Source of the DNA: Rhodobium gokarnense
GTDB lineage: Bacteria; Pseudomonadota; Alphaproteobacteria; Rhizobiales; Rhodobiaceae
DNA length: 64,000 nt
Direction: 5' to 3'
Assembly (NCBI RefSeq): GCF_025961475.1
Contig: NZ_JAOQNS010000003.1
Coordinates: 444,501 to 508,500, forward strand
Shown here: positions 7,564 through 15,724 of the stretch, in pieces
Layout of the letters: every line of letters starts with the position of its first letter
How positions within the stretch are numbered: the stretch's first letter is position 1
Translations under genes and position numbers: made by a program
Notes under the pieces: generated by a model
Seen by the model: only the letters and a program-made list of their open reading frames with translations
Databases searched by the model: none
Told to the model about the DNA's origin: nothing

Positions 7564-9030
7564 CTATTCGGCGATGATCTTCACCAGCATGCCGGCCTGC
7601 AGCTCGCTGTCGTCGTCGAGCCCGTTCAGCACCTTGAAGAGTTCCGCCCGGCGGTCCGGCGCGATGCCGGCCATGCGCGCCGCCATCCGGTCGATGCTGT
7701 CGCCCTGCCGCGCCGTGACGATGCGCACGCGCAGGGGACGCAGCTCCGCCCGTTCCCGCCCCGACAGCATCCGGAAGCTGGAAATCGTGGTGTGGAAGGA
7801 AAGGTCGAAGGCCTGGGTCGGCTCGCGGGTCGCGAAGATGAAGCGGTAGGTGGCGCCGTTCGCCCGCAAGGCCGCAATGCGGAACGACCAGCCCTCGGCA
7901 ACGGCGGAGGCCGTCGCGGCCGGCTGACCGGCGATCTCCGTGTCGCGCACGCTCTCCGAAATCAGCCCGTTGACCCAGCCGGAGCGCAGGTAGTCGGCGA
8001 GCGACATGGAGGCCGGCACGTTGGTGCCGTCGAAGCGCAGCGCCGTGCCGCTGCCGTTGGAGGCGAGCACGGCCTCCTTGCTGTTTTCCAGCGCAAAACC
8101 GCCCGGCACCGTGAAGGCGATGCCGAGCCCGGCATGCAGGAACGAGCGGCCGCGGATGAAGCCCTCGCGCGGATCGTCGCCATAGAGCATGCCGTTGAGG
8201 CTGTTGAGATAGGCGTCGCGCCCGCGTTCCCCGAAGCCCGGCGCGTTGATCGCACGGGCCGCGTTGCGCGCCTTGACGATGCGCTCCGGCGTCGTCGGAT
8301 GCGACGACAGGAAGTCCGGCTGGTCACCGCTGCCGCGGGCCGAGACGACGTTGGAGAACTCGGCCATCGCCTTCAGGAAACGCGAGGCCGCATAGGGGTC
8401 GTAGCCGGCCTTGGAGAGCGTCTTGACGCCGACGGCGTCGGCCTCCAGCTCCTGGATCTGCGAGAACCGGGCAAAGGAGAGCTTGGCCGAGGCGAGCGCC
8501 TCCTTCTGGCGCTCCGGATCGTCGACCACATTGGCGACCACCCGGCTGACCACCGCCGTCGCCTCGGCGCGCTTCAGCCGCGCGATCGCGTGGTGCGCCG
8601 TGACGTGGGCCATCTCGTGCGAGATGACGGCGGCAAGCTCGGCGGAATCATTGGCGAGCGCCAGCAGGCCGCGGGTGACGTAGAGATAGCCGCCCGGCAG
8701 CGCGAAGGCGTTGACCACCGGTGAGTTCAGGATGGTGATGCGGTAGGACTGGGACGGATTGTCGGAGGCGGCGACCAGCCGGCCGACCATGCGCGCGATC
8801 GCCCGCTCCGCGCCGCGGTCCTCGTAGACCCCGCCATAGGCGGCAACGACGCGCGGATGCTCGCGCGCGCCGATGGTCGATTCGCCCGTCGGCGGACCCG
8901 GCGTGTCGATGACCGGATCGGAGATGGTGACGCCGCGCGAAAAGAACTGGCAGCCCGCCGTCGCGGCGACGAGCGTCAGCACGGCGCCAAGGCGCAGCAA
9001 CTTCTGCCAGGTCGTTCCGCCGGTCGTCAT
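7564..9030 (-). CDS. M48 family metalloprotease lipoprotein with LysM-like C-terminus
   Basis: This is a periplasmic, probably outer-membrane-anchored zinc metallopeptidase of the BepA/YfgC type. A signal peptide ends in a lipobox (TAGC, Cys27). The HEMAH zinc motif is at about residues 138-142, with the third ligand in QELEADAVG about 60 residues later. The last 55 residues resemble a LysM domain (ARQGDSIDRMAARMAG through LVKIIAE), suggesting peptidoglycan contact. Family members degrade misfolded outer-membrane proteins. I prefer the ATG at 9030 over the GTG two codons upstream because AAGGAC is then 7 bases away. It is 488 residues long and transcribed convergently with rpoH. Confidence 0.85.
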   Translation of the reverse strand: MTTGGTTWQKLLRLGAVLTLVAATAGCQFFSRGVTISDPVIDTPGPPTGESTIGAREHPRVVAAYGGVYEDRGAERAIARMVGRLVAASDNPSQSYRITILNSPVVNAFALPGGYLYVTRGLLALANDSAELAAVISHEMAHVTAHHAIARLKRAEATAVVSRVVANVVDDPERQKEALASAKLSFARFSQIQELEADAVGVKTLSKAGYDPYAASRFLKAMAEFSNVVSARGSGDQPDFLSSHPTTPERIVKARNAARAINAPGFGERGRDAYLNSLNGMLYGDDPREGFIRGRSFLHAGLGIAFTVPGGFALENSKEAVLASNGSGTALRFDGTNVPASMSLADYLRSGWVNGLISESVRDTEIAGQPAATASAVAEGWSFRIAALRANGATYRFIFATREPTQAFDLSFHTTISSFRMLSGRERAELRPLRVRIVTARQGDSIDRMAARMAGIAPDRRAELFKVLNGLDDDSELQAGMLVKIIAE

Positions 9031-9040
9031 TCCCACGTCC

Positions 9041-9892
9041 TTAACTGCCCGACGCGGGATCGAGTCGTTCGATTCCGTCCGGAGAATTCACACGAATAAG
9101 CGCTCCGCCGCGCGATTCCAACCAGCCACGCACGCGAATACGGGCACCTGCAAGCGATTTCCGGTCCGCTGTTGCCGATCCCCCGCGCCCACTGCCAGAT
9201 GAATATAGGAGGACGGTGAAGTCTTTGCTCCAGTCGTCACCGAAATTGAGGAAGGTGACGCGCCGGCCGGCCCCGACGGACCGCACCCGGCCCTCCACCA
9301 CCATGTAACGGCCGGCACGCTGGCGGAGTTCCCCGTCCTCGGCGCGGCCGAACAGGGGCGACGGGACCGCCCAGACGCCGCGGCCGGCCCTGCGGGCCCC
9401 GTCTTCCAAGGCAAGGAGCCTGGCGCGGCATGCGCCGCCGCCCTCTGGCGCGACGATGAGGGTACCGGCATCGACCAGCGCACCGCCGATCCAGGTGTCG
9501 TCCGCGCCGTAAAGGCGACCGGAATGCCGCCCGTGCCGGTCCGGCGCCGCCGAGAGGTCCTGGAGCCGCACGGCCCGGTCGGAGAGAAGATCGAGAAGCG
9601 CCCCGCGCGCCGCAGCTTCCGGCGGCCAGGGCGCCCCCGGCGCAAGGCTGAGCGGCGCCAGCGGCGGCAGGAGACCGGCCAGCCGCACGGTCCGCCCGTC
9701 CTGCAGCCGGACGGTCGCACCGTCCAGAACGTCGGCAACGGCAATGCCCTTGGAGGAAGACGGCGCCGGCGCCTCCGGGCAGCCCGTATCGGCCGCATGT
9801 CCGGGGTCGGCAGCGAGCGGCAGCATAAGGGCGGCAAGCACGGACGCGCGCCGGCGCACCGTCGTCCGTCTCTGGCATCCTGCCCCCCACAT
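9041..9892 (-). CDS. Secreted thermonuclease-like (SNase fold) protein
   Basis: A 283-residue protein. The N-terminus (RRTTVRRRASVLAALMLPLA then an Ala-x-Ala-type site) looks like a signal peptide, which is why I start at 9892 rather than at the longest frame (10060). Residues about 60-190 match the staphylococcal-nuclease-like pattern: VADVLDGATVRLQDGRTVRLAGLLPP, then a DRHGRHSGRLY segment, then an AR/RAGRGVW helix. The usual Asp-Gly-Asp metal site reads DGAT here, so calcium-dependent nuclease activity may be lost. The C-terminal about 90 residues (GRVRSVGAGRRVTFLNFG) form an extra beta-rich domain. It ends 10 bases before the protease gene starts, so the two are probably co-transcribed. 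Confidence 0.65.
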   Translation of the reverse strand: MWGAGCQRRTTVRRRASVLAALMLPLAADPGHAADTGCPEAPAPSSSKGIAVADVLDGATVRLQDGRTVRLAGLLPPLAPLSLAPGAPWPPEAAARGALLDLLSDRAVRLQDLSAAPDRHGRHSGRLYGADDTWIGGALVDAGTLIVAPEGGGACRARLLALEDGARRAGRGVWAVPSPLFGRAEDGELRQRAGRYMVVEGRVRSVGAGRRVTFLNFGDDWSKDFTVLLYSSGSGRGGSATADRKSLAGARIRVRGWLESRGGALIRVNSPDGIERLDPASGS

Positions 9893-10172
9893 ATCCCGAA
9901 ATACCCCCCGTATTGCCTCGTGAAAATGTCGGCGAGGCGCCCCCGCGCCCCTTGCCGGATTTCCCATATCGCCGCCTGATAGAGGAAAACTCAAGCAGCA
10001 AAGCGGCGCTACGGCGGCAGCATCGTGGCACCATATCCGCGTGGAACCGCCCGCCGTCACGGCATTCTGACGGTCGCAAGACGGAAAATCGACACATCAA
10101 CGGCCGAGGGGGATTTCGCAACGGCGCAAAACGATCTATCGAACGGCAGTTTCTGAATGGGAGTTTGAGACG

Positions 10173-11276
10173 ATGACGGATCTCGCACGGGTGGTCGAAG
10201 CGGTTCGCGCCTTTGAGGAAGGCCAGATCGTGGTGGTGACCGACGACGACGACCGGGAGAACGAGGGCGACCTGATCCTCGCCGCCGAGCACGCGACGCC
10301 GGAAAAGATCGCCTTCATCATCCGCCACACCTCCGGCATCGTCTGCACGCCGATCACCGCAGCCGATGCGAGACGCCTCCACCTGCAGCCGATGGTCGCC
10401 CACAACGAGGCGCCCCTGTCGACCGCCTTCACGGTGACCATCGACTATCGCGAAGGCCTGACGACGGGCATCTCCGCCGAAGAGCGCTGCAACACCGTGC
10501 GCGCGATCCTCAACCCCAATGTCGGCGCAGAGGATTTCGTGCGCCCCGGCCACATCTTCCCGCTGATCGCCCGCGACGGCGGCGTCCTGATGCGCTCCGG
10601 CCATACCGAGGCGGCCATCGACCTCTGCCGCCTCGCCGACCTCAAAACGGTCGGCGTCCTCAGCGAGCTCGTCAATGACGACGGCACCGTGATGCGCGGG
10701 CCCCAGGTGACCGGCTTTGCCGAGGAACACGGGCTCAAGGTCGTCTCAGTCGCCGAGCTCATTGCCTACCGCCAGCGCAAGGAGCGGCTGGTGGAGCGCG
10801 TCGAGGCCTTCGAGGTCGACACCCCCTACGGCCCGGCCCGCGCCTACACCTATTCGACGCCCTGGGACCCCATGCAGCACCTCGCCGTCGTCTTCGGCGA
10901 CATCAGCGACGGCGTCGACATCCCGGTGCGGCTGCACCTGGAATCGGTCGTCGGCGACGTCTTCGGCCGGGATTCCACCGTCGAGCCGTTCATCAAGCGG
11001 ATTGCGGAGGGCGGCCGCGGCATCGTCGTCTATCTGCGCGAGGGCTCGGTCGGCGTCGGCAAGGTGCCGAGCCAGCGCCGGGCCGCCAATGACGACGAGG
11101 GCCACGACACGGCCAAGGTGCGCCAGGAGGAATGGCGGGAGATCGGCCTCGGCGCCCAGATCCTCACCGACCTGGAGGTCCACTCGATCCGGCTGCTTGC
11201 CTCCCGCGAGCGTCACTATGTCGGCCTTGGCGGCTTCGACATCGTCATCAACGAGACCGAGATCGTCGACGGCTGA
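10173..11276 (+). CDS. ribB: 3,4-dihydroxy-2-butanone 4-phosphate synthase fused to RibA-like domain (RibBX)
   Basis: The N-terminal domain (about 1-205) is RibB, which converts ribulose 5-phosphate to the four-carbon riboflavin precursor. Its active-site DDDDRENEGDL loop and HTSGIVC motif are intact. The C-terminal domain (about 210-367) has the GTP cyclohydrolase II fold, but the zinc site normally written as GDVFGS-R-CDC reads GDVFGRDST, with no cysteines. This matches the RibX type known from alphaproteobacteria, in which RibA activity comes from another gene. A GGGAG lies just upstream. I looked for an FMN riboswitch in the preceding 280 bases and found none. Confidence 0.88.
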   Translation: MTDLARVVEAVRAFEEGQIVVVTDDDDRENEGDLILAAEHATPEKIAFIIRHTSGIVCTPITAADARRLHLQPMVAHNEAPLSTAFTVTIDYREGLTTGISAEERCNTVRAILNPNVGAEDFVRPGHIFPLIARDGGVLMRSGHTEAAIDLCRLADLKTVGVLSELVNDDGTVMRGPQVTGFAEEHGLKVVSVAELIAYRQRKERLVERVEAFEVDTPYGPARAYTYSTPWDPMQHLAVVFGDISDGVDIPVRLHLESVVGDVFGRDSTVEPFIKRIAEGGRGIVVYLREGSVGVGKVPSQRRAANDDEGHDTAKVRQEEWREIGLGAQILTDLEVHSIRLLASRERHYVGLGGFDIVINETEIVDG

Positions 11277-11294
11277 TCTCGTCGGCCTCCGACC

Positions 11295-12449
11295 TCAGTT
11301 CGCGTACCAGGCGATGAAATAGCCGGCGACGACGGCGGTGCCGATGACGCCGGCAACGTTCGGCCCCATGGCATGCATCAAAAGGAAATTGCCGGGGTCG
11401 GCGCGCTGGCCCTCGACCTGGCTGACCCGCGCGGCCATCGGCACGGCGGAAACGCCGGCCGAGCCGATCAGCGGGTTGATCTTGTTGGTGCCGCTGAAGA
11501 GGTTCATGACCTTGGCCATCAGCACGCCGCAGGCGGTCGCGATGCCGAAGGCAATGACGCCGAGGCCGAGGATCTTCAGGGTATCGCCGTTGAGGAACCG
11601 CTCGCCGGTCATGGTGATGCCGACCGAGGTGCCGAGGAAGATCGTCACCACATTGATGAGTTCGTTCTGGGCCGCCTTGGTGAGCCGCTCGGTGACGAGG
11701 CTCTCGCGCAGGAAATTGCCGAGCATCAGCATGCCGATCAGCGCCGAGGCGGCGGGCACCAGCAGGATGACGACGATGGTGACCATGGCCGCAAAGATCA
11801 GCTTTTCCAGCCGCGAGACGGGCCTCAGCGAGCGCATGCGGATCTTGCGCTCCTTTTCCGTCGTCAGCAGCCGCATGATCGGTGGCTGCAACAGCGGCAC
11901 CAGCGCCATGTAGCTGTAGGCGGCGACGGCGATCGGCGCCAGCAGGTGCGGCGCCAGCTTGTTGGCAAGGAAGATCGAGGTCGGCCCGTCGGCGCCGCCG
12001 ATGATGCCGATGGCGCCCGCCTCCATCGGCGAAAAGCCGATTGCGGCTGCCCCGAGGAAGGTGGCAAAGACGCCGAACTGGGCGGCCGCACCCAGGAGCA
12101 GCGTGCGCGGATTGGCGATCAGCGGCCCGAAATCGGTCAGCGCCCCGACGCCGAGGAAGATCAGCGGCGGGAAGATCTCAAGATCGACGCCCTTTGAGAT
12201 GTAGTAGTAGAGCCCGCCGCCATGCTCGCCCGCCGGCGCATTGATCAGCCCCTCCGTCGGCAGGTTGGCGAGCAGTGCGCCGAAGGCGATCGGCACCAGG
12301 AGGAGCGGCTCGAACTTGCGGTAGACGGCGAGATAGAAGAGCACGCCGACGACCACCCACATCACCGCCATCTGCCAGGTGACATCGGCAATGGCGGTCA
12401 GGTGCCAGAGCTGTTCGAGCTTTGAGGTCTCGGTCGCGGTGCCGTCCAT
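11295..12449 (-). CDS. mmdB: Na+-transporting methylmalonyl-CoA decarboxylase beta subunit
   Basis: A 384-residue integral membrane protein of the OadB/GcdB/MmdB family, with about nine hydrophobic segments. These subunits decarboxylate carboxybiotin and use the energy to pump Na+ outward. The key family motif GGADGPTS is present with the essential Asp at residue 154. It is last of four minus-strand genes (mmdA, mmdD, mmdC, mmdB), the same relative order as the Veillonella decarboxylase. The alpha partner is an acyl-CoA carboxyltransferase rather than a pyruvate-carboxylase-type protein, so methylmalonyl-CoA is the likely substrate rather than oxaloacetate. It ends 18 bases from convergent ribB. 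Confidence 0.88.
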   Translation of the reverse strand: MDGTATETSKLEQLWHLTAIADVTWQMAVMWVVVGVLFYLAVYRKFEPLLLVPIAFGALLANLPTEGLINAPAGEHGGGLYYYISKGVDLEIFPPLIFLGVGALTDFGPLIANPRTLLLGAAAQFGVFATFLGAAAIGFSPMEAGAIGIIGGADGPTSIFLANKLAPHLLAPIAVAAYSYMALVPLLQPPIMRLLTTEKERKIRMRSLRPVSRLEKLIFAAMVTIVVILLVPAASALIGMLMLGNFLRESLVTERLTKAAQNELINVVTIFLGTSVGITMTGERFLNGDTLKILGLGVIAFGIATACGVLMAKVMNLFSGTNKINPLIGSAGVSAVPMAARVSQVEGQRADPGNFLLMHAMGPNVAGVIGTAVVAGYFIAWYAN

Positions 12450-12483
12450 GGATGGGCCCCAGACAATCAGGAAAAGTGCAAGG

Positions 12484-12882
12484 TCAGGAAAGGGTGACGA
12501 GGACCTGGCCCTCGGTGACGGTCGCCCCCGGGGTCACGTGGACGGCGTCGACCGTGCCGCCATTGGGCGCGCCGATCACCGTGTTCATCTTCATGGCTTC
12601 CAGCACCAGCAGCGTGTCGCCGGCGCCGACCGTCTGGCCGGCGGACACCTCGACGCTGACCACCGTTCCAGCAAGCGGGCTCGGCACGGAGCCGGGGCCG
12701 GCGGCGACCACAGGTGCGGCAGGAGCGGCTGCAACGGGCGCGGCGGGACGCACGGCGGGCGCCGCCGCTGCGACGGGGGCAACGGACGCCGGCGCAACAG
12801 CCGGCGCCCCATCGGCGCCATCGAGTTCCTCCACCGTCACCTCATAGGCAACGCCTTCCACGGTGATCCGCAAGCGCTTCAT
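12484..12882 (-). CDS. mmdC: Biotin carrier subunit of methylmalonyl-CoA decarboxylase
   Basis: A 132-residue biotin carboxyl carrier protein. A short N-terminal beta segment is followed by an Ala/Pro-rich flexible linker (about residues 25-66) and a biotinyl domain with LEAMKMNT, where Lys98 is the biotinylation site. The linker lets the biotin swing between the carboxyltransferase (MmdA) and the membrane decarboxylase (MmdB). The gene overlaps the end of mmdD by 4 bases and precedes mmdB by 34. Confidence 0.9.
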   Translation of the reverse strand: MKRLRITVEGVAYEVTVEELDGADGAPAVAPASVAPVAAAAPAVRPAAPVAAAPAAPVVAAGPGSVPSPLAGTVVSVEVSAGQTVGAGDTLLVLEAMKMNTVIGAPNGGTVDAVHVTPGATVTEGQVLVTLS

Positions 12883-13292
12883 GGTCGGTTTCCTCTTTTG
12901 TCGTTTTGGGCCGCGCCGCCGAGCGGCGGCCGCATCGCGGCCCAGTCGGCGCGGGTGCGGTGGCCATTGAATGTCTGGATCCGGCCTTCAAGGGGCCAAT
13001 CGCCGACCTTGTGGGCCGGCGCGGCAATCCGGGTCACGCGGTAGCCGCCGCCGAGCGTCGCCGCGACGGCAGCGGAAATGGCGACGAGATGGTGCGGCGG
13101 CACGCCCGGCGTCGCGGCAGCAAGCGCCGGTTGGCTCGGCGCCGGCTTTTCCGCATCCTTGGCTTCGACCTTCGTGCCGCGGGTGAAGAACAGGCCGATC
13201 AGCGCGCAGGCGGCCCAGATCAGCGCCAGCACCAGCATGACGACGCTGAACCCCGTACCGATCATTTCCAGGTTTTCCAGCATGGCGCCCAT
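12879..13292 (-). CDS. mmdD: OadG-like small membrane subunit of methylmalonyl-CoA decarboxylase
   Basis: 137 residues with one N-terminal transmembrane helix (about 10-33, IGTGFSVVMLVLALIWAACA). A variable Ala/Pro linker and a C-terminal basic segment (HHLVAISAAVAATLGGGYRV) follow. This is the architecture of OadG/MmdD subunits, which tether the carboxyltransferase to the membrane part and stabilise the complex. The gene lies 28 bases after mmdA and overlaps mmdC by 4 bases. An ATG three codons downstream is an alternative start. Confidence 0.82.
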   Translation of the reverse strand: MGAMLENLEMIGTGFSVVMLVLALIWAACALIGLFFTRGTKVEAKDAEKPAPSQPALAAATPGVPPHHLVAISAAVAATLGGGYRVTRIAAPAHKVGDWPLEGRIQTFNGHRTRADWAAMRPPLGGAAQNDKRGNRP

Positions 13293-13320
13293 CCCGTTCG
13301 CCTAAACCTATCCCGTTCGC

Positions 13321-14874
13321 CTAAAGCGGAATGTTGCCGTGCTTCTTCGGCGGCCGCGTCTCGCGCTTCGACAACAGCCCCCTCAGCGTCAGCGCGATGG
13401 AGGCGCGCGTCTGGCGCGGCTGGATGATGTCGGAGACGAACAGCATGCCGGCCGAAAGATAGGGCGAGGCGAACTGGGCGCGGTACTCGTCGGCCAGCTC
13501 CGTTGCCCGCGTATGCCGATCCTCCGCGGCCGCAAGATCCTTGCGGTAGAGGATGTTGACGGCCCCTTCCGCGCCCATCACGGCGATTTCCGCCGTCGGC
13601 CAGGCGAGCACCCGGTCGGCGCCCATGTCCTGGCTGCACATGGCGAGATAGGCGCCGCCATAGGCCTTGCGCATGATGACCGTGATCTTCGGCACCGTCG
13701 CCGACGCGTAGGCAAAGAGCATCTTGGCGCCGTGGCGGATGATGCCGCGCCGCTCCTCGGTGACGCCCGGAAGGAAGCCGGGCACGTCGACGAGGTTGAT
13801 GAGCGGGATGTTGAAGACGTTGCAGAAACGCACGAAGCGGGCCGCCTTGTCGCTGGCATCGATATCCAGCGTGCCCGCCTTCACCGTCGGCTGGTTGGAG
13901 ACGAACCCGACGACCACGCCGCCGATGCGCCCGAAGCCGACGACGATGTTGGCGGCAAAGCCGGCCATCACTTCCATGAAGTCGCCGTCATCGGCGAGCC
14001 GCGTGATCACATTGCGGCAGTCGAACGGCGTCTTCGGATTGTCCGGGATCAGGTCGTCGAGCGCGGGATCGTCGGCGATGGAAAGGTCCGGGTCGATATG
14101 GTGCGGCGGGTCCATCATGTTGTTGGACGGCAGGAACGACAGCAGCCGGTGGACGATACGCACCGCATCGGCATCATCCTCGGCGATGAAATGGATGTTG
14201 CCGGAGACCGAGGCGTGCGCCTCGGCCGAGCCGATCTCCTCCATGGTCGTCACCTGGCCGGTAACGGCGCGGATCACCTCCGGCCCGCAGATGAACATCT
14301 GCGCGTGTTCGCGGGTCATGATGAGAAAGTCGGTAAGTGCCGGGCTGTAGGCCGCGCCGCCCGCGCAGGGGCCGGCAATGACCGAAATCTGCGGCACGAC
14401 ACCGGAAAGCTGGACGTTGCGATAGAACACCTGGCCATAGGCGGCGAGCGCCCCGACGCCCTCCTGGATGCGCGCGCCGCCCGAATCGTTGAAGCCGACG
14501 ACGGGAACGCCGGCTTTCGCCGCGTGATCGAGCGTGTGGCAGATCTTCTTGGAATGGATGTCGCCGAGCGAGCCGCCGGCAACGTTGAAATCCTGCGAGA
14601 AGGCCGCGACCGGCCGGCCGTCGACGAAGCCGGTGCCGGTGATCACCGCATCGGTCGGGATCGACTTCTTCTCCATGCCGAAATGGCGCGTGTTGTGCTG
14701 GGCGTGGAGGCCGAACTCCTGGAACGTGCCCTGCGAGAACAACGCCTCGAGCCGCTCGCGGGCGGTCATCCGCCCCTTGGCGTGGCGGGCTTCCGCCTTC
14801 TCCGCGCCGCCGCCCTCAAGCGCCGCCTTGCGCCGCTTTTCCAACTCGTCCGCGAGAGCCTTGGAAATCGCCAT
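13321..14874 (-). CDS. mmdA: Methylmalonyl-CoA decarboxylase carboxyltransferase subunit alpha
   Basis: A 517-residue acyl-CoA carboxyltransferase with paired crotonase-like domains, homologous to propionyl-CoA carboxylase beta and Veillonella MmdA (about 510 residues). Typical blocks are GRMTARERLEALF near the N-terminus, the first oxyanion region GDIHSKKICHTLD and the second GAKMLFAYASATVPKITVI. It moves the free carboxyl group of (S)-methylmalonyl-CoA to biotin on MmdC. A propionyl-CoA carboxylase beta role is the alternative, but the adjoining mmdD, mmdC and mmdB genes make the Na+ pump more likely. It is first in the four-gene operon. Confidence 0.88.
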   Translation of the reverse strand: MAISKALADELEKRRKAALEGGGAEKAEARHAKGRMTARERLEALFSQGTFQEFGLHAQHNTRHFGMEKKSIPTDAVITGTGFVDGRPVAAFSQDFNVAGGSLGDIHSKKICHTLDHAAKAGVPVVGFNDSGGARIQEGVGALAAYGQVFYRNVQLSGVVPQISVIAGPCAGGAAYSPALTDFLIMTREHAQMFICGPEVIRAVTGQVTTMEEIGSAEAHASVSGNIHFIAEDDADAVRIVHRLLSFLPSNNMMDPPHHIDPDLSIADDPALDDLIPDNPKTPFDCRNVITRLADDGDFMEVMAGFAANIVVGFGRIGGVVVGFVSNQPTVKAGTLDIDASDKAARFVRFCNVFNIPLINLVDVPGFLPGVTEERRGIIRHGAKMLFAYASATVPKITVIMRKAYGGAYLAMCSQDMGADRVLAWPTAEIAVMGAEGAVNILYRKDLAAAEDRHTRATELADEYRAQFASPYLSAGMLFVSDIIQPRQTRASIALTLRGLLSKRETRPPKKHGNIPL

Positions 14875-14891
14875 GTCCGATCCGTTTTCTT

Positions 14892-14942
14892 GGGGCCGCG
14901 CCCCGACCGGGAGCGGCAGGCGCCCCGCTGGAGGAGCGGGGC
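14892..14942. promoter_or_regulatory. GC-rich stem-loops between mmdA and the rhombosortase gene
   Basis: A short GGGGC/GCCCC stem (14892-14904) and a perfect 8-bp stem GCCCCGCT/AGCGGGGC (14922-14929 with 14935-14942) lie just upstream of mmdA, both strands being possible. A third stem (CGCGAA/TTTCGCG, about 14951-14970) follows. They could end the rhombosortase transcript or structure the mmdA leader; none has a T tract. Confidence 0.35.
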
Positions 14943-15103
14943 CGTTTCCTCGCGAAGGGCATCTTTCGCGGGGGCCCGCAACGGCGCCGGACCGGCGCCA
15001 TACGCGGCCGCGTGATATTGCCCCATTCAGATAAGGAAATTAATGCGATGTTCTGGCGGCGAGATAAAGGGTCGCGGCCGAAATTTCGACGGCGCAGGAA
15101 TAC

Positions 15104-15724
15104 TTACATACGTTCGGCTACAGGGCCGGTCGGCGGCGGCCGGCGCCATTCGAAGGCAAGGCCGAAGACGAGCCCGGCGAGATGGGCGCCGTAAAGCGGG
15201 GTCCATAGAAGGCCGGCATTGAAGATCGAGCCGAACTGCCATTCGAAACCGATCTTGAGGAGATCGCCGAGCAGGAGCAGCGGCCAGAACCAGTGCCGCG
15301 TATCGCGCCAGAGCGACAGCACCGTCGCCGCAAAGAGCGCGTTGAGCGCGGCCGACAGCCCGCAATAGGCGGTGGTGTCCGGCGCAAGGACGACAAGGAA
15401 CGCCGAGACGGCGACGATCGCCCCCGCCATCAGCAAGGCGAAGCGCCCCCGCGAGGCCTCCGAGGTCTCGTAGACCGCCCCGAGCATCGCGAAGGCGCCG
15501 GCATTGAACAAAAGATGCCGGCCGTCGAGATGGACGAGGTGCCCGGTGAGGAGCCGGTAGAGCTCACCGTCGAAGACCAGCGCGCGGTCATAGACCAACG
15601 CCTCCTGCGCGCCGCCGAAAAGCGCAAAGAGGGCAACGAGCAAGGCCGTGCCGGTGAGGGTCAGCCACGGCATCCGACGGATGCCGCGGCCGATATATGC
15701 CTGGCGGGCAGCGAGCGCGGTCAT
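15104..15724 (-). CDS. rrtA: Rhombosortase (rhomboid family GlyGly-CTERM serine protease)
   Basis: A 206-residue membrane protein with six or so hydrophobic segments and rhomboid signatures. These are LTGHLVHLDGRHLLFNAGAF (His70, Asn74), the catalytic serine in YCGLSAALNAL (Ser124) and the catalytic histidine in YGAHLAGLVFG (His181). Its small size and the HLVHL..RHLLFN form resemble rhombosortases, which cleave and process proteins with GlyGly-CTERM tails. Its ATG overlaps the TGA of the upstream VIT/vWA gene (ATGA), so the two are translationally coupled. That protein carries a matching tail, making it the obvious substrate. GLSA replaces the more common GLSG. Confidence 0.8.
   Translation of the reverse strand: MTALAARQAYIGRGIRRMPWLTLTGTALLVALFALFGGAQEALVYDRALVFDGELYRLLTGHLVHLDGRHLLFNAGAFAMLGAVYETSEASRGRFALLMAGAIVAVSAFLVVLAPDTTAYCGLSAALNALFAATVLSLWRDTRHWFWPLLLLGDLLKIGFEWQFGSIFNAGLLWTPLYGAHLAGLVFGLAFEWRRPPPTGPVAERM

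Noticed and set aside
10061-10172. FMN riboswitch upstream of ribB
   Set aside because: Conserved RFN blocks (AGGGGCGGGG-type and CCGACGGT-type) are absent from the whole 280-base upstream region.
11295-14874. Oxaloacetate decarboxylase (OadABG)
   Set aside because: The large soluble subunit is an acyl-CoA carboxyltransferase, not a pyruvate-carboxylase-type alpha chain, and biotin is on a separate small protein.
13339-15015. Long plus-strand frame opposite mmdA
   Set aside because: Antisense shadow of GC-rich coding sequence; the minus strand encodes an unmistakable carboxyltransferase.
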